64,000 bases of DNA, from NCBI RefSeq assembly GCF_958298935.1, contig NC_084923.1, positions 35,990,501 to 36,054,500 of the forward strand, written 5' to 3'. The notes under the pieces were generated by a model, which worked only from the letters and a program-made list of their open reading frames with translations, was not told the origin of the DNA and made no database searches. This DNA is from Phragmites australis (lineage: Eukaryota; Streptophyta; Magnoliopsida; Poales; Poaceae). A program made the translations under genes and the position numbers. Numbering within the stretch: position 1 is the first letter of the stretch; every line of letters begins with the position of its first letter. Positions 46,096 through 56,542 of the stretch are shown here, piece by piece.

Positions 46096-47180
46096 ATGGC
46101 ATCTGAAGATGAACTTGAACTACCTCATACCTCTTCTCCTCAGCAAGAAGAGGTCACTTGCTCAACAAGCTAAGGAGACCACTTCTCAGGAGCAAACAGA
46201 ACAAACTACGTCGTAGAAGCAAAAGCGAGGTGGCTGAGGTAAAAACCAAATGCACACGGGTCACTACACCATAACTCACGTCGATTTGGAAGGTGTTCCA
46301 ACAAAGCATTGCCAAATTCAGGTGGCATTTTGTAGAGCATACGCCTCACTTGGAAGGACAAGGATTAGGATAACTTACCCAAACTGGAAGGTTGTGCTGC
46401 AGAGCTACAAAACCTTCTTGTGTGAAACAATTAAAGCCCAATTTGACCTCCCTGAATGATGCTCCTTGGAGGCCATGGAAGATAGGTAATAGCCAAGAGG
46501 GCAAGGTGTGGAAGACCTTCAAGAACAAGTTGGACATTGTAAGCGTTATAATCACGGTCTATGCTTAATGAACCACCTAACTCATTGATACACTCATTCA
46601 TTTACATTACTCTTATGTGTAGATATATGATTCAAAAAGCCAAGAGATCGAATTTGAGAATTGGATTCCTCACCCACAAGTCGTATGTGGGTCAATGATC
46701 ACTTGGTCTTCGGGGGAGGTTGAGAAATACGTCGCGGAGACCATGGTCGCTCTCTGTGGAACAAAGGACCTTATCCTTCTACCGTACAACTACCGAGATC
46801 ATTGGATGATAGTTTGTATCTTTCCACAGAATCAACATTGCATATACTTCAACCCTACGAACTATGACATACAAAGGTATTCAGATCTAACAAACTTTCT
46901 AACAAGGATGTTCGCGAAGTATGTTTTGATTGGTGGGCTTGTACGGAGAGAAAAACCCTTGGCAACCCACCAACATAAGTTCTCGGTAATAATTCCTCTG
47001 TCGCACATCAATTTACCATTATAATATGCATTCTATAGAATTAAATTTACCATGTACAAATTTCTACAGTGTTACAAGCAGTTGAAGGGCACCAACCTCT
47101 ATGGGTACTATGTTGCCCAGTATATGATGCAAGTTGTTGGCTCTAGTCTACTAGTATATCCACAAGTTAGTGTAATTATA
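46096..47180 (+). pseudogene. CACTA 2 second gene: TNPA-like with Ulp1 domain
   Basis: After a ~1-kb leader intron (donor near 45,105, acceptor just before 46,096) the protein starts MASEDELELPHTSSPQQEE and shifts frame soon after. A TNPA-type block follows (THVDLEGVPTKHC; RIRITYPNWKVVLQSYKTF; IKAQFDLPE, stop 46,457). A later exon encodes a Ulp1/SUMO-protease-like domain: PQVVCGSMITWSSGEVEKYV, LILLPYNYRDHWMIVCIF, YFNPTNYDIQRYSDLTNFL, and after another intron CYKQLKGTNLYGYYVAQYM. The catalytic His is present (HW, 46,800), but the expected LCGYYV Cys is Tyr (47,100-47,102). Such proteases are frequent passengers in grass CACTA elements; their role in transposition is not settled. Confidence 0.75.
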
Positions 47181-47399
47181 GTATATTAAAATGCATTTCT
47201 CATCATTGTGCCTAACTATTTTAAATTTCTTCTACATATATATAAATTTCCTACAAATATTCTTGAAAATGACAATCTCATGTATATTTAAAAATGGTTC
47301 ATCTATTTTACACATGCAGAGATCGTAAAGGAGAGTGGTGAATTTTATGATCGCGACAACTTTAGGAGCTAAGGTTTGTAATCTCGACAGAAGCTGATC

Positions 47400-47838
47400 A
47401 ATTTAATATATTATAAATGCTTGCATCTTGTAGTCTATTGATTTATTATACCTTTATAGCTAATGATATAGAAAATGAAGCAAATGAACTCACTACTTCC
47501 TTTTAATTCAGTGTGCTAAAGATAATTTGTTTGTTTATATATTGTTAAGCACGGGGTTGACCCAAGAATGAAGAATAAATAATTCTTTTGCTTTGCTTTG
47601 AATGAAAATGACAAATCTGGAGGTCAAGTGCATGATCTGTGTATGACTTTGTGACTTTGTATAAATGAATGTTTATGACTTTGTGAGTTTCATAATGATT
47701 GTGTATGATATGTGTATGACTTTGAGATATTGAATGAAGATGTTTGATCTGCTATGAATCTGTTGTTGAATGGACTGTGAGTCTGTTATTGAGTGATCTG
47801 TTGTGAATACATTCAATAATATATAAATTTAGTATAGT
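47400..47838. other. 3' region of the CACTA 2 second gene
   Basis: Non-coding. It contains a decayed simple repeat built on GTATGACTTTGTGA and TGTATGATATGTG (47,640-47,730). Confidence 0.5.
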
Positions 47839-48188
47839 GCAAATGAATGTACAGACGATTCTAGGCCTAAAACCATCTATGATATTCACATATCACAGAC
47901 GACTAGAAATGGGAGCCGTCTGTACTGTTATTACTTTACAGGTGGCTCGACACTAGAGCCATCTGTACTAAAACAATTTCACAGACGACTCTACTTACGA
48001 GCCGTCTGTGATATTCTCCTAGTACATATGGCTTCAGTCATGAGCCGTCTATACAAATCTTTTGTATAGTAGGTTCAAAACATGTATGTACAAATATGAT
48101 TTGTACAGACTCTTTTCCAAAGATGGTTCAAAAAAGCATCTCGCACAGGGTTTCCGAACCGTCTATATAAATCATTTCTCTAGTAGTG
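47839..48188. repeat. Right subterminal array and end of CACTA 2
   Basis: About ten ACAGACGGCT / GAGCCGTCTGT motifs in alternating orientation, e.g. GGGAGCCGTCTGTACTG and CACAGACGACTCTACTTACG, ending in the terminal inverted repeat ...TTTCTCTAGTAGTG at 48,188. Confidence 0.92.
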
Positions 48189-48256
48189 AGTGACGCGTAG
48201 TTCTGAGCTTCTTCCTTGTAACATCACCTTTTTTCTTTGATCCACTGGAGCGTACT

Positions 48257-51142
48257 TATCACGTCCCAAAATGCTAATCATATGATTAAGCATTGCTAAT
48301 CATATGATTAAGCATCATGGCATTATGTTTATGCATATTCGTTTGATAACTTGAGTTTAAACATGTTTCAAAAATACTTTGAAGATAGTCTAGGACTCCT
48401 TAGGGAAGCCCTAAATACTTTGGAGAAGAGGAAGAATAGAAACATGAGAAAATTAGGAAATTTCAGCAAAAGACCCTTCTAGCTGTCTGAATGGGATTCC
48501 CCATGGTCTAACCGTCAGGGGGCAGCTACGTGGGCTTCCCGCAGTCTAACCGACCCATCCCGCAGTCTGATTGCCACAGCGTAGAGGCTCCACTTAAGGA
48601 AATCGGCCAACTCTCTCTCACACACTCTCTCTCACACTCTCACTCCCACTCACTTCTTAACCCACACCAAGAGAGAGGGAGATATCACCTCGACGTCCAT
48701 GACAACCGAAGATTGACGGAGGAAACTTTCTTGAGCTCCATGAAGGCTTCCTCGAGCTCATCCCTTTCACCCTCCTCATTGGTGAAGTTTCCACATGGGT
48801 TCATCCACCTCAAGCCCCTACACCACCCCAGAGCCCAATCTCCAAATCGGAGCTTCTCCGGAGTGAACCCCTCCAATAGAAAGCTTCTCTAAACTAAGGT
48901 GATGCATCCCCTACCGATTCTTCTTCATTCCCAAGCTCGAGTCGATCCCCATGTTATTTATACCCAAGCATAACCCTAGCCTAGGGCTTATCTATAGGGT
49001 ATTTTGAGTTTAGCTCGATGAATATTGTCTAAATCACTTTAGAAGCACTCCACTAGTTCCATAGAGCTTTTTGGTACCCTTCGTGATCTAAGGTTTCACT
49101 GGAGCCTTTATTGGCGGCCTCGCAAAGTGGCACCGACAGGGTCTCACAGTCAGACCACCACTGGGGCCGGTCTGATCGCTAGGTGCCAAAACCTTCTGTA
49201 GGCTGACGATCAGACCGCTACCTCCACGCCGGTCTGACCACCAGCCCTTTAAGGTTGTTTGTGCTTAGGTTACCTTGTCCGGGGTTTCAAACGTCGGAAC
49301 CCCTAATCATTTGGTGGTCTTTTGCAAATGTTTTCAAAACGTGACACTCTATTAATTTTCAAGCATGCATCATATGCACACTTTTCCATTGTTTGATTAT
49401 TTTTGCAATGCATTCTTGATTCATTTAGAGAGTGTTATGCCGATGGTCCAAGCGAGTGAAGGCGTCGCTGAGCTATCTGAGTTCTGTGAGTGTTGCATTG
49501 GGAGTATCAGGCAACCGTTAAAGCAATAAGGTAAGCATCTAAGCATACTCAACCTACTAGTTTAGATCTCATATTTCATAACTTGATAAATTACGTTTTA
49601 TGTATGTTTGCATGAGTAGTGGGTCTATTGTCGGGTTTTGGTGGGTAGAACCTATATTGATGAATTACATTACCTCTACATTGAGTTGTTGATTATCCAT
49701 ATCCTTGTAGCCTTGGTAACATTATTAATGTCTAACTTAAGAGTTATTAGAAATGCTTAGCAATGCAAAGGTCTCCGGTAGAAGTCGAGCAATGGCGCTA
49801 CAATTGTTCGTAAGCTTAGGGCCTACTTGATGTTTACAAACACAATGACAATGATGTGGGTTGTATGAGATGTGAGAATGAGGCAAGATATGGGCGGTGT
49901 TAGGAGTATCTTCTGTACCGGAGGAGTTCCTCGATGTAATTCAGGAGAAGAACCCGGATGGCATAGACCGCTTGCATCGTTTAAGCATAATCTATTTGTT
50001 GCAGTTGGCTTTAGTACTTTTCGTACTAACCACATGTTGATCTAATGGTAAGATAAGTCAAATACCTCTATAGTTGTGATCATTTGGGCTTGCACATCAA
50101 CGGTGTGAGCGGGCGGGCTTGTAGAGACACTTGTGGTTGCTCCGGGAGTTAACCTAAGTGAGCTCCGCACCGAGCAATACCTGATTCAAATAGTTGAGGC
50201 TAATTGGGAAAGGTTCGCACGAGTACCCCTTGGGTGGGCTTGTGTGGTCACTCAAGCTGTATGGTCCTCGAATCGTGTGAGTAAAGTTGTACCTCCTGCA
50301 GGGTGTAAGAACAATTTGAATTTCCATGCTCTCAATAATGAATATGCTTCCGTCCATTTGCAGCAGTCGTAGAGTTGCGAATGTAGGATGTGTGGTATGT
50401 TTGAATGAGATGGGTTTAAGATGGTTCGGTTTATAGTTATGTTCATGAGATGGTTCCATTTACGTTTATATGCAAGTCAATGGTTACAGAGTATAAAGGT
50501 ATATATGGTTAAGTTTAGATGCTCACACATAGGTGTTAAGGTTATTTATGCATGCGAATTTACTTAACCTTGTGGCCTACTCCTTACTAATGGCTCAATG
50601 CATAATCCTTGGACTCAGGCTATTTTATGCACCCATTATGGATTAAGTCTTGTGAGTATCTTCGTACTCATGCTGCTCTTTCAGGTTCTACCTGTGAGAA
50701 GGAGCTTATGTTTGGATACTTCACACCCGCCGATGTAGGTGCCAGAAATGAGTAGTGCAAACTACTCATGGGGCAAGGCTTTTGGGTGGAGCCTAAGGAT
50801 ATATGGCTTTACCTAGCTTTTGTTGGTTCATAGATATTAATCTTCCACTGCGTAGTTTCTAGTTTTGGTTAGGAGATGAACTGTTCTTTATCCTCCTAGC
50901 TTCCTTTTGATGTAAATTGTGTAAATGGTTAAATGCTTTAGAACTTGTAATATAATTTAATTACTCGCTCTTTCTTAAGCTTTGTTGTGATGTTATATAT
51001 TGGAAAGACATGTGTTTTGATCTTGGACACAAAACACATACCGGAACTACCTAAATGGTATTCCGGCTAATCATCATGGTCATGATTAAGCAAATAATCA
51101 TTCTGATGATTAATTGGAGTACTATTTGGTCGATTCCTCACA
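48257..51142 (+). mobile_element. Solo LTR (~2.9 kb), second copy of the family
   Basis: Starts TATCACGTCCCAAAATGC, ends GGTCGATTCCTCACA. The flanks GTACT (48,252-48,256) and GCACT (51,143-51,147) are a 5-bp target duplication with one difference. It is homologous to the split LTR at 21,634-35,606. No gag or pol is present. The left third carries repeats with TCTGACC/GGTCTGA motifs (49,140-49,250), where the other copy has CCGGAGGTTC motifs. The open frame at 48,530-48,892 is Ser/His-rich and not recognised as a gene. Confidence 0.85.
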
Positions 51143-51399
51143 GCACTGCAAATATAACTGATTCAGTTATGTGGATTTCTTAAGAGATAATTCCTTCCAT
51201 GCCACTAGAAACTTGTCATATCCTTGTTGCGCCATTGCAAACTGGCATATTCCTTCAGTGCCACCATTCTTAAACTTTATGTCAGTTATTGCCACTATCG
51301 TCACTTCCTTTGGTTCTAACTGTCAGACAACTTTGAAAATACCCATCCTAACCTTCCTTCTTCTTTGTCTCCTTCCCCAACGGTCATCTCTTCACAATT

Positions 51400-51700
51400 T
51401 TCTGTTGTGACCCCAGATGTAGGGTAGTGAACCCGTCAGAGATGGAGCCCTCGATGGCAACGGGATCGTCGAAGAGGCGGAGCAGGAGGCATCAAAACTC
51501 AGCAACGGGGCAAGGGATGCGATGCACACCGGGGTGGCCATAGACGTACTCCTGCATAGAGAGGTCAAGCATGAGGCTTGGCTGAGCAGCGCCACGAAGG
51601 CTGGGTCTCCCAGCAGCTCGGCGCACACGGCGAAGCACTCGATAGGCTTGCCCTCCTTGCCCACGCAAACCGGCACGTGACCCTCCGACACCTCACTCCC
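51400..51700 (-). pseudogene. SAUR (small auxin-up RNA) gene fragment
   Basis: The minus strand reads VSEGHVPVCVGKEGKPIECF, AVCAELLGDPAFVALLSQA, which is the SAUR core (GH.PV.VG, RF.V...LG.PAF..LL). The rest of the domain continues in another frame (QEYVYGHPGVHRIPCPVAEF) after a shift near 51,560, then stops. SAUR proteins are short auxin-responsive regulators of cell growth, often acting on PP2C-D phosphatases. Here it is a broken capture inside the Pack-MULE-like element; transcription is possible but no intact protein. Confidence 0.75.
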
Positions 51701-51834
51701 AAATAGGGCTACTCGACGAGGCGCTGATCATCTTTCGCCGCCTGCGGACACTGCTAGCTCTGTCGATATGCAACGTGATTTTGGACAGGCTGGTTAAGGC
51801 CCACAGGTTCGGGCTGGTCACCTACGAGCGAAGA

Positions 51835-52255
51835 TGACGGGGATCATGCCCATCTCGGCCATGCTGAGGAGCTAGAAGGAGTCGTTGCTCATCTCGGCCT
51901 CAAAGAGTCCCATGTTGGACATGGCTGTGGTGGCCTGGATCCACACGTGCAGCCAGGGCCCATCAATCCTTTGCTCGACCTCAGAGAAGAAGTCATCGGT
52001 CCACTCCACTACCATCTCTGAAGGCAACGCGTCGGTGCCGGCCAGCAACGGGATGAGGTATACGCGCCGAACACTACCTTAGGGAACGTCTTCCTCAGGT
52101 CCTTGACCTCACCGGTGAGCGTGCAGGCCTTGTCCCAGTAGTTGAAGTTCTAGAACATGGAATTGGAAAGGCCACGCAGGTCGATGGCGAGCCAGCGGGA
52201 GGGGCGGATCTTGGAGATGGCGAGCGCGGTGCGGGCGATGCGGTCACTAGCTTCT
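51835..52255 (-). pseudogene. Polyamine uptake transporter (PUT) gene fragment
   Basis: The minus strand reads KIRPSRWLAIDLRGLSNSMF, then after a stop NFNYWDKACTLTGEVKDLR, KTFPKVVFGAY, and in a shifted frame LIPLLAGTDALPSEMVVEW, GPWLHVWIQATTAMSNMGLF, MAEMGMIPVIFARR. This corresponds to the middle of plant polyamine uptake transporters of the amino acid-polyamine permease family. Introns of the parent gene appear absent in this piece. It lies just upstream of, and in the same orientation as, the SAUR piece, so together they form a chimeric captured sequence. At least two stops and one shift inactivate it. Confidence 0.7.
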
Positions 52256-52518
52256 CAGAGCAGATGAAGAAGAGACAGTTAATAGATGAAGAAGTCACTG
52301 ACACGTGGGCCATAAGGGTAATATGGTCTTTTCACATGTTTGTCACGGCTTGATTGTCGGAAAATGGTCAAAAATGGCATTTCTGGGCCTAAAGTTTAAG
52401 AAGAGTGACACATAAAGTATTAGTCAGTTTTCAGTGGCATTTTCAGGATTGGGCAACTTCCAATGGTATAAATAAAATTGTACCATTTCTTAACATGTCG
52501 TTTGACTTTGAAGTCTAA

Positions 52519-52804
52519 AGCCCTGTTTGTTTCCTACTTCTGGTTTTGCTTCTGATACTGGCAAAAACCAGAAGCCAGAAGTTAGAACAAACGGGGTTCT
52601 GGAGAAGCCAGAAGCCTGCTTCTGAGGAAAATAAATTAAAGCTGAGAAGCTCGCTGAAATACGCTTTTCTGATAAGCCATGTGCTGAGAAGCCAAAAATT
52701 TGTTGTAGAAGCTAACATATTATTTCCAAAAATAGCTTTTCAGATAAGTCAAAAATACAACTTTTCAGAAAAACCTAAAAGTAGAAGCTCAAATAAAAGG
52801 ACCC
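52519..52804. mobile_element. Tourist-like MITE
   Basis: Starts AGCCCTGTTTGTTTCC and ends AAATAAAAGGACCC. The 3-bp direct repeat TAA flanks both sides (52,516-52,518 and 52,805-52,807), as expected for PIF/Harbinger-derived MITEs. The interior is a run of AGAAGC / GCTTCT motifs that can fold on itself. Non-coding, 286 bp. Confidence 0.65.
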
Positions 52805-52807
52805 TAA

Positions 52808-53540
52808 GTGCCAAAATCACGTGATGATGAACCTCGAGTGCGATTTACTCAAAGATGGATGAGAAGATGAGGAAGAGATGCACGCGTCATGAAGTAACGG
52901 ACAATGCCCATACATTCCGCGATACATAAAATTGACAGGGCCGAAAGGAAACAGCACATAATAATGCACGAGAGATGCTCCCCCAATATCTCTAATCATA
53001 GCACCTAGTAATCATGCATTTCACACTTGTTTTCTTTTCTTCCATGATCATCCTATAGTTCATCTATGGAACCGGGTTATCGCATCATCCGCACCGGGTT
53101 ACGTCTTTGCAAACCGATAATCATACTTCTGAAATCTAAACAGCCACCATGACTTGGAACATTTCAGATCAATGCACTCAGCTCCTAACTGGATCGGTCC
53201 CCGACTATACAAAACCGGAACTGCATGCTGTGATCGACAACCCGTTAACATGCCATGAGGCCCACTGAATACAATATCAACCCCGAGACCCGGAAAACCG
53301 CGTACGCATCCGCCCATCCGGTCCAACCAATCAAACCCAATTATTTAGCTAGATATATATGTACATATCATGGCCATAGAGAATTAAAAGCCAGCGAATA
53401 CATATATATGTATATATGTATTGTAGTATCTTATAATTACTAATGAAGTATATTTAAAGTGATAAAAAAGTATAACACACGTGTAAAAGTGGTATATGAG
53501 AGGTGGGAGTACATACACCCAGGAGTACATACTAGTTTTC
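52808..53540. other. Upstream region of the Aux/IAA gene
   Basis: No gene is seen. Distal promoter sequence of the Aux/IAA gene probably starts here. A G-box core CACGTG lies at 53,478-53,483. Confidence 0.45.
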
Positions 53541-53541
53541 C

Positions 53542-53575
<34 letters not shown>

Positions 53576-53576
53576 A
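53541..53576. repeat. (TA)n(GA)n microsatellite
   Basis: About ten TA units run directly into about seven GA units. It lies some 280 bp upstream of the Aux/IAA TATA box. Confidence 0.95.
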
Positions 53577-53827
53577 AGTACAATCTACTCTGCAGATATC
53601 ATATGTGTATCCTCCAGCGGGTGGCGGGCCCTGCCCACATGGGCTGCCGCCGGATCCTACGGCACCGCCGTGACCCCGTCGACCGAGGAATCCGGTCGCC
53701 GGCCGACCCGGCAGGGCCCTCGTGGCTGCGCCCCGGCCACCCTCGCAGCACAAGCCTAGCCCACGCCCGGACGTCGCTGCATGCATGTGTCCGTGTCGCC
53801 TCGCCTCTCCCCTGGCTGTCCAGCTCC

Positions 53828-53834
53828 TATAAAA
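53828..53834 (+). promoter_or_regulatory. TATA box of the Aux/IAA gene
   Basis: CTCCTATAAAACATGC stands 162 bases before the ATG, a normal distance for a plant TATA box with a ~130-base leader. The region before it is GC-rich (53,620-53,820). A TGCATGCATG element lies at 53,777. No canonical TGTCTC auxin-response element was seen in the proximal 200 bases; several TGTCC/TGTCG half-sites are present. Confidence 0.75.
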
Positions 53835-53989
53835 CATGCACGCCGAGGCCACCCTTGGACCAACCAAACACACCAGCTCATCTCATTCTCAGAGATCACA
53901 CATCCATCAACTCGAGACGCGTTAGAGACGCAGAGACTCACCAGTCACCATCACCGGCGTAGCGTAATCGATCGTTAGGTTGCTGGGAG

Positions 53990-54810
53990 ATGGAAGCCGC
54001 TGTGGGCGACCTCATGGCGACCGAGCTGAGGCTTGGCCTGCCGGGCACCGCCGACGACGACCAGCCTCAGATGAAGGCCACGGTGCCGTCGACGCCTAGG
54101 GGCAAGAAGCGCACCACCGACACCGACGCCGTGGAGGACGCCGCCGCCGAGGAGGACAGCAAGCACGACGTCGAGGCAGCACCGCCGGTAGCCAAGTGCG
54201 TAGCAGTACTACCCTCATGCTCACAGATCGTGCAAATAGTACATGTCTGTCTCCTAGATAGAGTTCTTACATAGTGTTAAATGGCAACTCTTGCAGGGCG
54301 CCTGTGGTAGGGTGGCCGCCGGTGAGGTCATACCGGAAGAGCTGCTTCCAAGCAAGCAGCAAGCAGGCGACCAAAGATGAGGCGCCCAGCAGCAACACAG
54401 CAGCATCCGCAGCAGCGAACACTACCATCGGCTCCTTCGTGAAAGTGAGCATGGACGGCGCCCCGTACCTGAGGAAGGTTGACCTGAGGATGTACAAGGG
54501 TTACAGGGAGCTCAGGGAGGCCCTGGAGGCCATGTTCGTCAGCTCCAACAACGGTGGCGCAAACCTGTCGGAGTTCGCGGTCACCTACGAGGACAAGGAC
54601 GGCGACCTGATGCTCGTCGGAGACGTGCCATTCGAGTAAGTGTCCAAGTTCTTCATCTTTTGATTGCAACGGAGACCGTCTTTATTATGTCAAACAAGTT
54701 TACTTACGGTGCAATTTGCATTTCTTTGCAGGATGTTCACTAGCACTTGCAAGAAGCTGAGGATCATGAAGAGATCTGAAGCCACAGGCCTGGGATCGTT
54801 GAGGCAATGA
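53990..54810 (+). CDS. Aux/IAA auxin-response repressor, 207 aa, 3 exons
   Basis: Exons: 53,990-54,195, 54,297-54,635 and 54,732-54,810; introns have GT-AG ends and the joined frame is open (624 bases). Domain I has the EAR repression motif LRLGLPG (residues ~13-19), which recruits TOPLESS corepressors. Domain II has the degron [14 protein letters not shown] at the start of exon 2, bound by TIR1/AFB with auxin. The PB1 (III/IV) domain follows: [18 protein letters not shown] with its basic face and [17 protein letters not shown] with the acidic OPCA motif, ending [18 protein letters not shown]. The protein should act in the nucleus on ARF transcription factors. All functional motifs are intact. 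The exact orthologue in rice or maize numbering cannot be named from sequence alone. Confidence 0.97.
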
Positions 54811-55913
54811 AGATTTGATGTCCGGACAAGATGTCATGGGCTTCTTTTTTTTTCCTTTCTATACTTTTTGTTCTTCTTCCTGGAACCAAGCCAAAGGATG
54901 AGCTTGGTGCATCAAAGTGCACACATGGATGTGTGTGGCTTTGTTTGTTTAAGAGACAAGTAGGTCTTTTAGCAGCACAAAGGAGATGTGGAGATTTCAG
55001 TTAACTCTTCATGTGTTTGTACAAACAAAACACAGTTATATTAAATCGTTGATCACTTGAAATCATGTTGTCATACAGTCAGAGGAACAGCTTAGTTGTC
55101 TTCGTGAGGTTATCCTCATCTTTGTATGATCCAAAATCAAATCATACCAAGGGAAGGCAAATAAAATGCAACATAAAATTAACCCAAACTGCGACATGCA
55201 TCTTCGCCTTTTTGTTTACTCGCAACGCTTCAGATTCAGCAAGATATGTTTCCAGCACAAACAAAGGGCAAATTTTGATGAACGTTAGCCCATGCATGTT
55301 CCAGAATCAATTGAGTCCCAAAAAGAAGGCCTCGAGAAATATGTTTACCATGTGCAACAAGAAGATAAAAATCTGATCTGAACCTCTGGTCCATGTTCTG
55401 GAACAAATTGACTTGAATTGAAAATGCACCATGAAGCAAGTAGGCTCACCATGTGCTACAGCAAAACTAAAATTTCGAACAGCATGGTCATGACTAGCTG
55501 ATCGCAAGATCCAAAACAAATATGACCGAGCCCAGTCAAACGAGAAAAGAAAATTATCTCCAAGATCGGTCAAGAAACAGAGTGCAGGCAGGGCACCGAC
55601 GACCTGCCTGCGTTTTGTTGTCAACACATGCACTGACCGAACCACGGCCTGACAGGACGCATGTAGGCGCACATGAGATCGAGCTGCATCGAAGCATCCA
55701 TTGGCACCAGCGACTGATTCCATCAGTCAGTTGATTGGTTATCAAGTCTTTATCCGGCCATCGGAACAAAAAAAAATTAAGTCAATACTCTTCATGGAAT
55801 ACAAAAGAAATTCTGGAGTCTTGTTGCAGTATCTTCTACCTTTCAGGACGGTGCAGCTGTATGGTTGCTGTCGTACTTGACGCCTGGAGATACGGCAGGT
55901 CCATGTGCCGGAG

Positions 55914-55948
<35 letters not shown>

Positions 55949-56542
55949 AGAGAGCAGAGAGCACAGATTCTTCAGTGCCATTTCAGGTCAGGTCTACCTC
56001 AAGCTATGAGATACCAGCGTATATTGTGGTGTACCATAACAATGAGATGCACAAGATGCAAGATTTGGATGTACACTCGACATGCAAAAGCTTGGATCTG
56101 CTGTATCTGGCTATCTGGTACCAAGTAGATCTGCCTCCTTCGCATCACAGACAATCAGACAGGGCGGTAAAACATGAGATCCCGCAGTTTACTTCACTAG
56201 CTGGTACTCAGCTCGCAACAGATGTAGTAGTATTGTTACATCGTCTGAGATAAAAGACTATGTCACATATGACACTCAACTGATGCAACATACCAACAGA
56301 TTTACGATATTTCAAACAATATGGCTTTGTCCAATTAATTCTGTTTGCGTTTGTCATTACTACGCTAGGGTGCATGATATTAGGGACGACGACATTACAT
56401 CTGCCTCCTTGATAAGTTTCCAGAGCCTAGATATATATATGTACAACAAAATTGAAACAGCAAGGATGAATTAGTCCGATAGCACGTTTCGGGCATAGCA
56501 GATAATCGACCTGGACAATTGGGGACTGAGAAGATTCCTCCT
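54811..56542. other. 3' UTR and intergenic sequence with poly(A) run
   Basis: The Aux/IAA 3' UTR probably ends near 55,040. No further gene is supported. The A30 run at 55,916-55,945 followed by GAGAGAGAG is a simple repeat; frames across it encode Lys runs and are artefacts. The tail of the OSB gene's 3' UTR lies at the right end. Confidence 0.5.
55916..55945. repeat. Poly(A) run of 30
   Basis: Thirty consecutive A followed by a short GA repeat. No SINE or LINE body was recognised to its left. Confidence 0.97.

Larger units (their letters stand above)
39626..48188 (+). mobile_element. CACTA transposon 2, complete from end to end
   Basis: The left terminus CACTACTATAGAAATGATTT matches the reverse complement of the right terminus (CACTACTAGAGAAATGATTT, ending at 48,188) with one mismatch. 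The TSD is imperfect (AAT against AGT). Subterminal arrays of an ACAGACGGCT-type motif lie at both ends and also in the middle. Contents: transposase (40.7-43.8 kb), middle repeats, a promoter-like TATAAATA (44,776), an intron-rich leader, and a second gene with a Ulp1-like domain (46.1-47.2 kb). Both genes are broken, so the element is not autonomous, but its ends look mobilisable. Confidence 0.9.
51160..52500 (-). mobile_element. Pack-MULE-like element with two gene fragments
   Basis: The two ends are related in inverted orientation: GCCACTAGAAACT and CATTCTTAAACTTTATG at the left (51,200-51,285) match GCCACTGAAAACTG and CTTCTTAAACTTTAGG read from the right end (52,385-52,440). Long terminal inverted repeats around captured host-gene pieces are the hallmark of Pack-MULEs. 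Both pieces point the same way (minus strand): first a polyamine-transporter fragment, then a SAUR fragment. The exact ends and the expected 9-bp target duplication were not resolved. Confidence 0.55.

Noticed and set aside
53541..53962. Frames on both strands just upstream of the Aux/IAA ATG
   Set aside because: They run through the microsatellite, promoter and leader of the Aux/IAA gene; composition and position fit non-coding DNA.
54328..54669. Minus-strand 113-codon frame over Aux/IAA exon 2
   Set aside because: Shadow frame of the real exon.
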